From UBA4465 sp002292365 (GTDB lineage Bacteria; Bacteroidota; Bacteroidia; Cytophagales; Cyclobacteriaceae), in assembly GCA_943788615.1 (NCBI GenBank), contig CALSQY010000001.1, forward strand, positions 868,001 through 932,000: a stretch of DNA of 64,000 nt, given 5' to 3'. A program made the translations under genes and the position numbers. Shown piece after piece: positions 8,162 through 15,773 of this stretch (positions within the stretch are counted from its first letter, which is position 1; every line of letters starts with the position of its first letter). Below the pieces are notes generated by a model that saw only the letters and a program-made list of their open reading frames with translations, did no database searches and was not told where the DNA came from.

Positions 8162-8866
8162 TTGAAAAAACAAAAAGTAGCCATTATTACAGCGGCCAGT
8201 AAAGGAATTGGTGCTGCTTGTGCGACTCAACTCGCATCTGAGGGATATAAGCTAGTTTTGATGTCTCGGTCAGATAGTTTGTTTGCCCTTTGCGATCAAC
8301 TCAATGCCAGGCCACTACAGGGATCCATTGAAGATGAGAATGATATTGCTAGATTAGTTGATTTTACTTACGAAAAGTATGGGCGGATTGATGCGGTGGT
8401 ATGTAATACGGGTCATGCAAGTAAAGGGTCTATATTGTCGCTGACAGATTCAGACTGGGAAAAAGGGATGAATTTATTATTGATGAATGTAATCAGACTG
8501 GCCAAATCCATTGGCCCCATTATGGCTAAGCAAAAAGGAGGCGCTTTTGTCAACATATCCACATTTGGAGCCAAAGAGCCTTCTTTAACCTTTCCTATTT
8601 CATCCGTTATAAGAGCTGCAGTATCCAGTTATTGTAAATTATTTGCTTCAGAATTGGGTCATGCTAATGTAAGAATGAACAATATTTTGCCCGGATTTAT
8701 CAATTCATATCCGGCAGATGAACAAACCATTAATCAAATTCCCATGTTGCGGCAAGGGACTCCTAAAGAGGTAGCCGAATTGGCTTCTTTTTTAGTATCA
8801 GATAAGGCGGCTTATATCACAGGACAAGATTTTGTGATTGATGGTGGTCTGACAAAATCGATTTAA
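8162..8866 (+). CDS. SDR-family oxidoreductase with atypical active site
   Basis: Starting at the TTG at 8162 the protein has 234 residues (MKKQKVAIITAASKGIGAAC). An in-frame TTG at 8138 would add 8 residues but overlaps a promoter element. The Rossmann start is TAASKGIG, with Ala replacing the first Gly of TGxxxGIG. NTGHAS replaces the usual NAG motif. After the catalytic-region Ser (VNISTFG), the Tyr-x3-Lys pair is replaced by Ser-x3-Arg (SSVIRAAV). It ends with GQDFVIDGGLTKSI, the usual SDR tail. Another SDR with the same replacement lies two genes downstream. It begins an operon with the M42 peptidase (14 nt gap), ttcA and the second SDR. Substrate unknown. Confidence 0.85.
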   Translation: MKKQKVAIITAASKGIGAACATQLASEGYKLVLMSRSDSLFALCDQLNARPLQGSIEDENDIARLVDFTYEKYGRIDAVVCNTGHASKGSILSLTDSDWEKGMNLLLMNVIRLAKSIGPIMAKQKGGAFVNISTFGAKEPSLTFPISSVIRAAVSSYCKLFASELGHANVRMNNILPGFINSYPADEQTINQIPMLRQGTPKEVAELASFLVSDKAAYITGQDFVIDGGLTKSI

Positions 8867-8880
8867 AAAAAACAAATATT

Positions 8881-9951
8881 ATGGATCAAAAAAGCAAAGA
8901 CTTTTTATATAACTATCTCAATAACCCATCACCTACAGGTTTTGAAGAAGGGGGACAAAGAATATGGCTTGATTATATGAGGCCTTACATAGATGATTAC
9001 ATTTCTGATACCTATGGAACCGTAGTAGGTGTGATAAATCCAGAGGCACCTTACAAAGTAGTCATTGAGGCTCATGCCGATGAAATTTCTTGGTTTGTAA
9101 ATTACATAGACGATAAAGGATACATATACGTTATCCGTAATGGAGGATCTGATCACCAGATTGCGCCCTCTATGCGTGTAAATCTGCATACACGTAAAAA
9201 GGGGATAGTGAAAGGAATATTTGGTTGGCCTGCTATTCATGTGCGCAAGGAAAAAGAAGATTCACCGACCCTAAAAAATATTTTTGTGGACGTGGGAGCC
9301 AATAGTAAGGCTGAGGTAGAGGAAATGGGAATTCATCCCGGGACCGTTATAACCTTCACTGATGAGCTGATGGAACTCGGACAAAAATATTACACGGGTA
9401 GGGCCTTAGATAACAGAATAGGTGGCTTTATGATCGCAGAGGTCTTTAGAAGAATTAAAAAACAGAAAATCAAACTTCCTTTTGGTTTGTATGCCGTTAA
9501 TGCCGTTCAAGAGGAGATTGGATTGCGTGGAGCTGAAATGATTTCGAGACGAATTAAGCCTGATGTAGCTATCATAACCGATGTAACTCATGATACAAAT
9601 GCACCTATGTATGACAAAAAAAATAGTGGTGACATTGCGATAGGTAAAGGCCCCACTTTGTCTTATGCACCAGCTGTCCAGCAAAATTTGAGAGATTTGA
9701 TTGTCGAGGTAGCTGAAAAAAATGAGATTCCTTTTCAAAGACTGGCCTCTTCAAGGTTTACAGGTACAGACACGGATGCCTTTGCCTACTCTGGGGCAGG
9801 CGTTGCTTCAGCATTGATTTCATTGCCGCTCAAATATATGCATACTACGGTCGAGACAGTAGCAAAATCAGATGTTGAACATGTTATCAACTTAATTCTT
9901 GAAACGATCAAAAACATCGAATCAGCGCAAGATTTCAGGTACATAAAATAG
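8881..9951 (+). CDS. M42-family metallopeptidase (FrvX/glutamyl aminopeptidase type)
   Basis: 356 residues, usual family length. Visible M42 features are EAHADEIS (metal His and Asp), the PDZ-like insert with KGIVKGIFGWPAIH, GRALDNRIGG (bridging Asp), AVQEEIGLRGA (catalytic Glu pair), DVTHDT and the late His in YMHTTVETV. These form a two-metal cytosolic aminopeptidase, usually a large tetrahedral dodecamer that trims peptides. It follows the SDR by 14 nt and precedes ttcA by 8 nt, so it belongs to that operon. Confidence 0.93.
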   Translation: MDQKSKDFLYNYLNNPSPTGFEEGGQRIWLDYMRPYIDDYISDTYGTVVGVINPEAPYKVVIEAHADEISWFVNYIDDKGYIYVIRNGGSDHQIAPSMRVNLHTRKKGIVKGIFGWPAIHVRKEKEDSPTLKNIFVDVGANSKAEVEEMGIHPGTVITFTDELMELGQKYYTGRALDNRIGGFMIAEVFRRIKKQKIKLPFGLYAVNAVQEEIGLRGAEMISRRIKPDVAIITDVTHDTNAPMYDKKNSGDIAIGKGPTLSYAPAVQQNLRDLIVEVAEKNEIPFQRLASSRFTGTDTDAFAYSGAGVASALISLPLKYMHTTVETVAKSDVEHVINLILETIKNIESAQDFRYIK

Positions 9952-9959
9952 AAAACAAG

Positions 9960-10715
9960 TTGTCAAATCAAAAAATTAATCATGCGATAGGTCAATCGAT
10001 CAATGATTTCGAGATGATTGCTGCTGGGGATAAGATCTTAGTTGCCATCAGTGGAGGGAAAGACAGCCTGTGCATGTTGCATTTTTTAAAAGAATTTCAA
10101 AAAAAAGCGCCTGTAGATTTTGAGATTTTAGCAGTAAATGTAGATCAAAAACAGCCTGGATTTCCTACAGAGGTACTACCAAAACTTTTTAAAGAATGGT
10201 ACGTACCCTATGAGATCGTTGAGCAAGACACTTACCGTGTAGTAGCCAAAAAGACACTACCCGGAAAGAGTTATTGTTCACTTTGCAGTAGATTAAGGAG
10301 AGGTATTTTGTATGATTCAGCTAGAAATTTTGGCTGTAATAAAATAGCCTTAGGCCACCATCGAGAGGATGTATTGGAAACTTTTATGATGAATCTGTTT
10401 TTTTCTGGTCAATTAGGCTCGATGCCTGCGCATTATCAGGTCCAAGCAGAGGATTTGCAGGTAATCAGACCTTTGTTTTCGGTTCAGGAAGATTGGATAG
10501 TAGACTTTGTCCAAGCTCAGGGATGGCCCATTATACCTTGTAATCTTTGTGGATCGCAGGAGCATTTAAAACGTCTTGAGATGAAAGAGTTATTGAATCG
10601 GTTGCAGCAGCAATATCCCAAATTAAAGGAGACGGCATTTCGATCCCTGCACAATCTCAAACCAAAATTTCTTTTTGATCAAAAGTTATGGGAGACAGAA
10701 ATCCCCAAAATCTAA
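9960..10715 (+). CDS. ttcA: TtcA-like tRNA 2-thiocytidine(32) synthetase
   Basis: 251 residues from a TTG start at 9960; no ATG is available between it and the previous stop. The PP-loop SGGKDS is at 31-36, the first Cys pair CSLC at 106-109 and the second CNLC at 194-197 inside the TtcA signature PCNLCGSQ. TtcA uses ATP and a [4Fe-4S] cluster to thiolate C32 of some tRNAs in the cytoplasm. It is shorter than E. coli TtcA (about 310) but within the range of PP-loop relatives. Which tRNAs are modified is unknown. Confidence 0.88.
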   Translation: MSNQKINHAIGQSINDFEMIAAGDKILVAISGGKDSLCMLHFLKEFQKKAPVDFEILAVNVDQKQPGFPTEVLPKLFKEWYVPYEIVEQDTYRVVAKKTLPGKSYCSLCSRLRRGILYDSARNFGCNKIALGHHREDVLETFMMNLFFSGQLGSMPAHYQVQAEDLQVIRPLFSVQEDWIVDFVQAQGWPIIPCNLCGSQEHLKRLEMKELLNRLQQQYPKLKETAFRSLHNLKPKFLFDQKLWETEIPKI

Positions 10716-10722
10716 GCGGACT

Positions 10723-11487
10723 ATGGACTTATTAATAAATAATAAAGTAGCCTTTATAGCGGCATCAAGTCAAGGGCTGGGTTATGCAGTCGCAAAGGAA
10801 CTGCTGCAGGAAGGATGCCACGTCATTATTTCAGGTAGAGATGCCAAAAATTTAGAACAAGCAGCGCAGATCTTGGCTGATTTTGGAAAAGGTAAGATAG
10901 TGGCTTTGGCGGGGGATGTATCCAATGAAGTAGATCGCAATCGGATGATCAAAGCGGCACTAGATGAATTTAAAACAGTAGATATTTTGATTACCAATTC
11001 AGGAGGTCCACCTTCAGGGAATTTTGATCAATTTTCCTTGGATGATTGGGAAGCCGCATATCATTTGCTTTTGGCCAGTACTGTGGCCTTAATCAAGGGA
11101 TTTTTACCCCAAATGAAGGCACAAAAATGGGGAAGAATTGTGGCCATTACCTCACAGGCAGTTAAGCAACCCGTTGATGGATTGATTCTTTCAAACAGTG
11201 TACGCGCGGCCGTATCTGGATTAATCAAAAGCCTTTCCAATGAGCTCGGTGCTCATCATATTACGGTTAATAATATTATGCCTGGATCTACTGAAACAGG
11301 AAGATTACAAAATTTACTGAAGGCCAATCCTTCCTTTAAGGATAGTATCAAAAATATTCCCCTCGGACGCTTTGGTCAGCCCCATGAATTTGCGGCAGCT
11401 GTCGCTTTTATTGTTAGTGAACGTGCGAGCTACATCACTGGAACTTCGTTGGCAGTGGATGGAGGCAGCATTAAAAATATTTTGTAG
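10723..11487 (+). CDS. Second SDR-family oxidoreductase with Ser-x3-Arg in the active site
   Basis: The start is the ATG at 10723 (MDLLINNKVAFIAASSQGLG), 7 nt after ttcA; frames extending upstream lie inside ttcA. 254 residues. AASSQGLG replaces TGxxxGIG. NSGGPPSG follows the fourth strand. In the catalytic region ITSQAVKQ is followed at the usual 13-residue distance by SNSVRAAV, so Tyr and Lys of the catalytic tetrad are Ser and Arg. The C-terminus GTSLAVDGGSIKNIL is normal. It resembles the first SDR of the operon in layout and probably arose by an old duplication of the same subfamily. The chemistry is therefore uncertain although the fold is clear. Confidence 0.86.
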   Translation: MDLLINNKVAFIAASSQGLGYAVAKELLQEGCHVIISGRDAKNLEQAAQILADFGKGKIVALAGDVSNEVDRNRMIKAALDEFKTVDILITNSGGPPSGNFDQFSLDDWEAAYHLLLASTVALIKGFLPQMKAQKWGRIVAITSQAVKQPVDGLILSNSVRAAVSGLIKSLSNELGAHHITVNNIMPGSTETGRLQNLLKANPSFKDSIKNIPLGRFGQPHEFAAAVAFIVSERASYITGTSLAVDGGSIKNIL

Positions 11488-11579
11488 CTTACATAGAGAT
11501 AGATTTTTAAAGCGAAATTATCTGAGTTATTTTCGCCTAATTGATATGAAAACTAATCATTATGAATTATTTATTTGAG

Positions 11580-12158
11580 CTAATTTTCTCTAAGTCTATT
11601 TTTATTGTGATACTCTTGAGTAATTTTTTTCAAGTTTTGTGAGAGGCGAATCTTTAATTTTTTAACTTTAGCAGAACGGAGAGTGTTAACCTCAACAAAA
11701 TAGAGCCAATCATATTCTGTCTCTTCTAAATCAGAATATTTAGTACCAGCCAAAGCATTTGTCAATTGAGGAGTTGTATTGGAATGTCCAATGACCACGA
11801 TGGTTTCTCCTTGATGATTTTCTAACAACTTTGCAGCAAAGTCCTGAAGATCATTTGCTTGATAATTTAATACCTCTAAATGCTTAGCTTTTGCTAAAGG
11901 TTCGGCAGTATTAATGGTTCTTAAGTAAGGCGTAGCATAAATAGCATCAATGCTGACTGCTTCAAATAGATCAACTAATTTCGCCGCACGTTGCCGGCCT
12001 TTGGAGGATAAATCGGGATTATCACTCGATGAAATTATTTTTTCAGCATGTCTGATGAGTATGAAAGAAGTTGATTTTTCTTGGGCAAGCTGACAAGAAT
12101 TAAAAATGGAAAAAAATCCTGAGAAGAGTAATATTTTAAAAAAGTATTTTAAACTCAT
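11580..12158 (-). CDS. Histidine phosphatase-family lipoprotein (SixA/phosphoglycerate mutase-like)
   Basis: 192 residues with a lipoprotein signal ending IFNSC at Cys22. The family catalytic motif RHAEK is at 36-40, the second core residues are in GHSN with His125, and Ser/Glu pairs sit around residues 55-62. The enzyme forms a phospho-His intermediate; being a predicted envelope lipoprotein it should act outside the cytoplasm on a phosphoester that cannot be named. It follows aroA by 12 nt and is the last gene of the aroB-aroA operon, with no obvious functional tie to shikimate synthesis. Confidence 0.87.
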   Translation of the reverse strand: MSLKYFFKILLFSGFFSIFNSCQLAQEKSTSFILIRHAEKIISSSDNPDLSSKGRQRAAKLVDLFEAVSIDAIYATPYLRTINTAEPLAKAKHLEVLNYQANDLQDFAAKLLENHQGETIVVIGHSNTTPQLTNALAGTKYSDLEETEYDWLYFVEVNTLRSAKVKKLKIRLSQNLKKITQEYHNKNRLREN

Positions 12159-12170
12159 AATTAGATATTT

Positions 12171-13394
12171 TTAGCATTCACTAAAGTTAATCCCTACAGA
12201 TTTTAAATGTGTCCAAAAATCAGGATAAGATTTTTTCACTACTTCTATATCTCGAATGGTAGTGGCTTTAATCATGCATACGGGAGCAAAGGCCATGGCC
12301 ATTCTGTGATCGTCATAGGTTTCTATGGTTTTGAGGTGCTCTGGAACAGTACCCGATTTTAGCCTCCAGATTCCATTTTCTTCATTCAAAAGGCACCCAA
12401 TTTTAAGTAATTCCTTTTTCATGGCCATCAGACGATCGGTTTCCTTTATTTTGAGACTTTCGAGACCTGTCATGGTTAATTTAATTCCCTTGATAGCCGC
12501 CACTACCATGACCGTTTGAGCTAAATCAGGACAGTTTTTAAAATCAATATTTTGATTTATTTCAGTAACTGGGATGGAAGTTAGTTGAACCCTATCGGAT
12601 TTAAATTCAGTTTTAACGCCGATCTTGGACATGATATGAACGATGTTTTGATCTCCTTGAAAGCTATTGGATCGAAGACCTCGAAGCGAAATACTGCTTT
12701 CTTGATTTAAGGCAACCATACTGTACCAGTAACTGGCGCCCGACCAATCACTTTCAATAGTGTAAGATTGGGCTTTATATGGCTGCGGTTTTATATGTAT
12801 GGTCTGATCTTTCCAGGTGCTATTAATACCAAAATGATGCATAAGCGCCAAGGTCATCTCTATATAGGGGCGCGAAAAAATCTCACCAGTTAGTTCAATT
12901 GAAATGCCATCAGCCAGCGTGGGACCAATCATTAGTAGCGCACTGATATATTGACTGCTGATATTGCCTGGGATACTTATTTTATCAGCTTGAGGCTTAT
13001 TTTTTTGGGCACTAATACGTAACGGAGGAAATCCCTCTTGTGCCAAATAGTCAATTTTTGCACCCAGTCTGCGCAAGGCATCTACTAGGGGTTTAATAGG
13101 CCGTTCTTTCATGCGATCAGATCCAGTAATGATCTCTCCTGAGCCCGAAATAGCAAGGTAAGCCGTACAGAATCGCATCGTAGTGCCGGCATCAATCACA
13201 TCCCAGACAGGTTGTTTTTTGGAGAGTAAACGTTGCATGGTTTGGGTATCACGAGCATCTGATAAATTTTTCAATTGCAATTGGTTACCAGAAAGGGCAT
13301 TCATAATCAATGCGCGGTTGCTTTCACTTTTGGATGATGACAAGGTGATATCTCCATTTAATGGCTGATGATATCGATCAAGTTGATAATTCAT
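12171..13394 (-). CDS. aroA: EPSP synthase (3-phosphoshikimate 1-carboxyvinyltransferase)
   Basis: 407 residues, slightly shorter than E. coli AroA (427). The two-lobed inside-out barrel shows as SSSKSESNRALIM near the start (shikimate-3-phosphate binding Lys/Ser/Arg), GTTMRF and SQYISALLMIGP in the middle, LKIKETDRLMAM and YDDHRMAMAF at about 360-369. It transfers the enolpyruvyl group of PEP to shikimate 3-phosphate in aromatic amino acid synthesis. The usual LPGDKSISHR start is replaced by the Bacteroidota form ITLSSSKSESNR. It lies 52 nt after aroB. Confidence 0.95.
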   Translation of the reverse strand: MNYQLDRYHQPLNGDITLSSSKSESNRALIMNALSGNQLQLKNLSDARDTQTMQRLLSKKQPVWDVIDAGTTMRFCTAYLAISGSGEIITGSDRMKERPIKPLVDALRRLGAKIDYLAQEGFPPLRISAQKNKPQADKISIPGNISSQYISALLMIGPTLADGISIELTGEIFSRPYIEMTLALMHHFGINSTWKDQTIHIKPQPYKAQSYTIESDWSGASYWYSMVALNQESSISLRGLRSNSFQGDQNIVHIMSKIGVKTEFKSDRVQLTSIPVTEINQNIDFKNCPDLAQTVMVVAAIKGIKLTMTGLESLKIKETDRLMAMKKELLKIGCLLNEENGIWRLKSGTVPEHLKTIETYDDHRMAMAFAPVCMIKATTIRDIEVVKKSYPDFWTHLKSVGINFSEC

Positions 13395-13446
13395 GATTTA
13401 TTTGGGTCTAGAATAAATAAAAAGTGTAATCTGTAGGAACGGCAAT

Positions 13447-14499
13447 TTATGGATTACTTCCTGAATCTAAATAAAAATTAATGGCGTCCGCAATTTGTGC
13501 ATCACTTACCTCGATATCAAATAAGCAACTTCCGGGTCCATTGATTAGAGAAAACATAACAGTGGATCCTTGATTTTTCTTGTCTTGTCCCAATAATATT
13601 TTGATTTTATAAAAAGGGGGGAATACCATCACACGATCAAAAAGTTGATCAATATAACTTACTACTTGCTTAAAATATTCTTTTTCTATTAAACCCAAGT
13701 CGAGAGCTAATTTAGCCTCCATGATCATACCGGCTGCTATGGCTTCTCCATGTAATAGGTCTTTTTCTGTATCTAAATACCAGGATTCAATGCTGTGTCC
13801 AATCGTGTGTCCAAAGTTTAAAATTTTTCTTAACCCTGACTCGTAGGGATCTTTTTTGACAACATCCGCTTTGACTAGTACGGATTTTTCGATGAAATAT
13901 TGCCAATCTTTAATTCCTGAAATGAGGGTCATTTGGATATCTTGCCAGTATGTTGGATCGTAGATAAGGCCATGTTTGATTATTTCTGCGAAGCCCGATT
14001 TGAGTTGCCGATGAGGTAGGGTACTCAAAAAATCATCACATATGATGATGGCATCAGGATCTTTAAATACACCAATGTGATTTTTGAATTCATTGAAGTC
14101 TACACCTAACTTTCCACCAATACTCGCATCAACTTGAGAGAGCAATGTCGTGGGTATATTGATAAAGGAAATACCTCTTTTGAAGGTTGCGGCAACAAAA
14201 CCACCCATATCTCCAATGACTCCACCTCCTAGATTGACTAATAATGATTTTCTAGTAAAATTAAAATCAGTCAACTTTTGCCAGATGATTTGGCAGGTTT
14301 CAATATTCTTATTTTTTTCTCCGCTGGCGATTTGAATTAAAGGGGTTCCTTTGAAAGATGTTAATTTAGGTAAGCATTGGACTAAAGTATTTTCGTCGAC
14401 TAAAATGGCGATTTTATCAGGGTTAAACAATGTCAGACAACTTTGAAGTTTCTGATTCACATTTTGAGTGAGATGTATGTTAGGTGGTACCTTGGTCAT
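13447..14499 (-). CDS. aroB: 3-dehydroquinate synthase
   Basis: 350 residues. The NAD-binding signature GGGVIGDMGG is at 91-100, followed by AATFKRGI; metal and substrate residues lie in GFAEIIKHG and NFGHTIGHSIE. It makes 3-dehydroquinate from DAHP, the second step of the shikimate pathway. It heads an operon with aroA. A -7 promoter element ends only 4 nt before the ATG, so the mRNA may have almost no leader. Confidence 0.96.
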   Translation of the reverse strand: MTKVPPNIHLTQNVNQKLQSCLTLFNPDKIAILVDENTLVQCLPKLTSFKGTPLIQIASGEKNKNIETCQIIWQKLTDFNFTRKSLLVNLGGGVIGDMGGFVAATFKRGISFINIPTTLLSQVDASIGGKLGVDFNEFKNHIGVFKDPDAIIICDDFLSTLPHRQLKSGFAEIIKHGLIYDPTYWQDIQMTLISGIKDWQYFIEKSVLVKADVVKKDPYESGLRKILNFGHTIGHSIESWYLDTEKDLLHGEAIAAGMIMEAKLALDLGLIEKEYFKQVVSYIDQLFDRVMVFPPFYKIKILLGQDKKNQGSTVMFSLINGPGSCLFDIEVSDAQIADAINFYLDSGSNP

Positions 14500-14503
14500 C
14501 CTA

Positions 14504-14511
14504 CAAAATTA
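14504..14511 (-). promoter_or_regulatory. TAnnTTTG -7 element abutting aroB
   Basis: On the minus strand TAATTTTG is followed by TAGG and the aroB ATG. Transcription would start at or just inside the start codon, so this transcript is a leaderless candidate. No clear -33 box. Confidence 0.5.
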
Positions 14512-14565
14512 CATGTCTTTTTCATACTTTGATTAACTCGAGTGATGAATCCTTGAGTCGTTTAT

Positions 14566-14573
14566 TATCTTTG
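14566..14573 (+). promoter_or_regulatory. TAnnTTTG -7 element for proline dehydrogenase
   Basis: TATCTTTG lies 27 nt before the ATG at 14601 in the divergent aroB/proline dehydrogenase spacer. Same octamer as the rRNA promoter. The -33 region is weak. Confidence 0.55.
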
Positions 14574-14600
14574 TGGCTAATGCGTTAATGAGATGTTGAT

Positions 14601-15773
14601 ATGTCAGTGAACTTTGATGATACTAAAATTACTTTTCGGTCTAAATCCCTTAGAGAATTACAAGTATCAAATATTATTTTTTCAATCATTAATAGACCCC
14701 TCATGGTATTTTTGGGGACTGCAATTATTAAATGGGCGTTACATTTTAGACTTCCTATCAAAGGGCTCATAAAGGCAACCCTTTTTGATCAATTCTGTGG
14801 GGGAGAAAGTATCCAAGGTTGCGAAAAAAAAATCAATCAATTAAAAACATTGAATGTTAAAACTATTTTAGACTACTCAGTTGAAGGGCAAGAAAAGGAG
14901 CAAAGTTTTGATCAAACATTAAAAGAGACTTTACTGGCCATTCAATTTGCCAATGAGCATGACTCAATTCCTTTTTGCGTGTTAAAACTTACGGGATTGG
15001 GGTCAAAATCTTTGATGACTAAGATTCAGTTGGGTAAGATATTGACTGGAAATGAGCAAAATCAATTTAATAGATTCAAGGAGCGCGGCTTTGAAGTAGC
15101 GCAAGCCATTTCAAAATTAAATCAACGATTGCTTATTGACGCTGAAGAAAGTTGGTATCAAAATGTCATAGATGAATTTAGTTATGATTTAATGATTAAA
15201 TACAATACTGAGCGGGTAATCGTTTACAATACCTATCAGTTTTACCGGCGAGATATGTTGGATAGAATGAAAGCGGGATTTGAGAAAATGAACGCTTCCA
15301 AAGTATATTTTGGAGCTAAGATAGTGCGAGGGGCCTACCTAGAACAAGAACGTTTTCGGGCACAATCATTGGGATATCCAGACCCGATTCAGCCCAATAA
15401 AGAAGCTACAGACAGAGATTATAATATGGGCGTAAAGTTCGCAATGGAAAATTTAGCATATTTTTCGATTTGTTTGGGGACTCATAATGAAGTGTCCAGC
15501 AAAGGCTTAGTTGAACTGATACAGCAATATGGCTATGAAAATAATGATGCGCGGATATTTTTTGCTCAATTATTGGGAATGAGTGATAATATATCATTTA
15601 AATTATCTGACGAAGGTTACAATGTCGCCAAATATGTGCCGTACGGCCCACTAGAGCAGGTAATGCCTTATTTGTTTAGGAGGGCAGAGGAAAACACTTC
15701 AGTTCAAGGACAAAGTAGTCGTGAGCTAATGTTGATTAAGAAAGAAATTAAAAGAAGAAAATTAAAATTATAA
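14601..15773 (+). CDS. Proline dehydrogenase (FAD-dependent)
   Basis: 390 residues, the single-domain Bacteroidota form rather than the two-domain PutA. The barrel core carries AKIVRGAYLEQER (substrate Lys region), LGTHNEVS, YVPYGPLEQV and RRAEEN, the signature that binds the proline carboxylate. It oxidises L-proline to pyrroline-5-carboxylate and passes electrons to the quinone pool, so it acts at the inner membrane. No P5C dehydrogenase lies beside it. Its stop overlaps the lysS start (TAATG), so the two are coupled. Confidence 0.93.
   Translation: MSVNFDDTKITFRSKSLRELQVSNIIFSIINRPLMVFLGTAIIKWALHFRLPIKGLIKATLFDQFCGGESIQGCEKKINQLKTLNVKTILDYSVEGQEKEQSFDQTLKETLLAIQFANEHDSIPFCVLKLTGLGSKSLMTKIQLGKILTGNEQNQFNRFKERGFEVAQAISKLNQRLLIDAEESWYQNVIDEFSYDLMIKYNTERVIVYNTYQFYRRDMLDRMKAGFEKMNASKVYFGAKIVRGAYLEQERFRAQSLGYPDPIQPNKEATDRDYNMGVKFAMENLAYFSICLGTHNEVSSKGLVELIQQYGYENNDARIFFAQLLGMSDNISFKLSDEGYNVAKYVPYGPLEQVMPYLFRRAEENTSVQGQSSRELMLIKKEIKRRKLKL

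Noticed and set aside
10675..10722. SDR start inside ttcA
   Set aside because: The ATG at 10723 directly precedes the Rossmann core, and upstream codons are just the other frame of ttcA.
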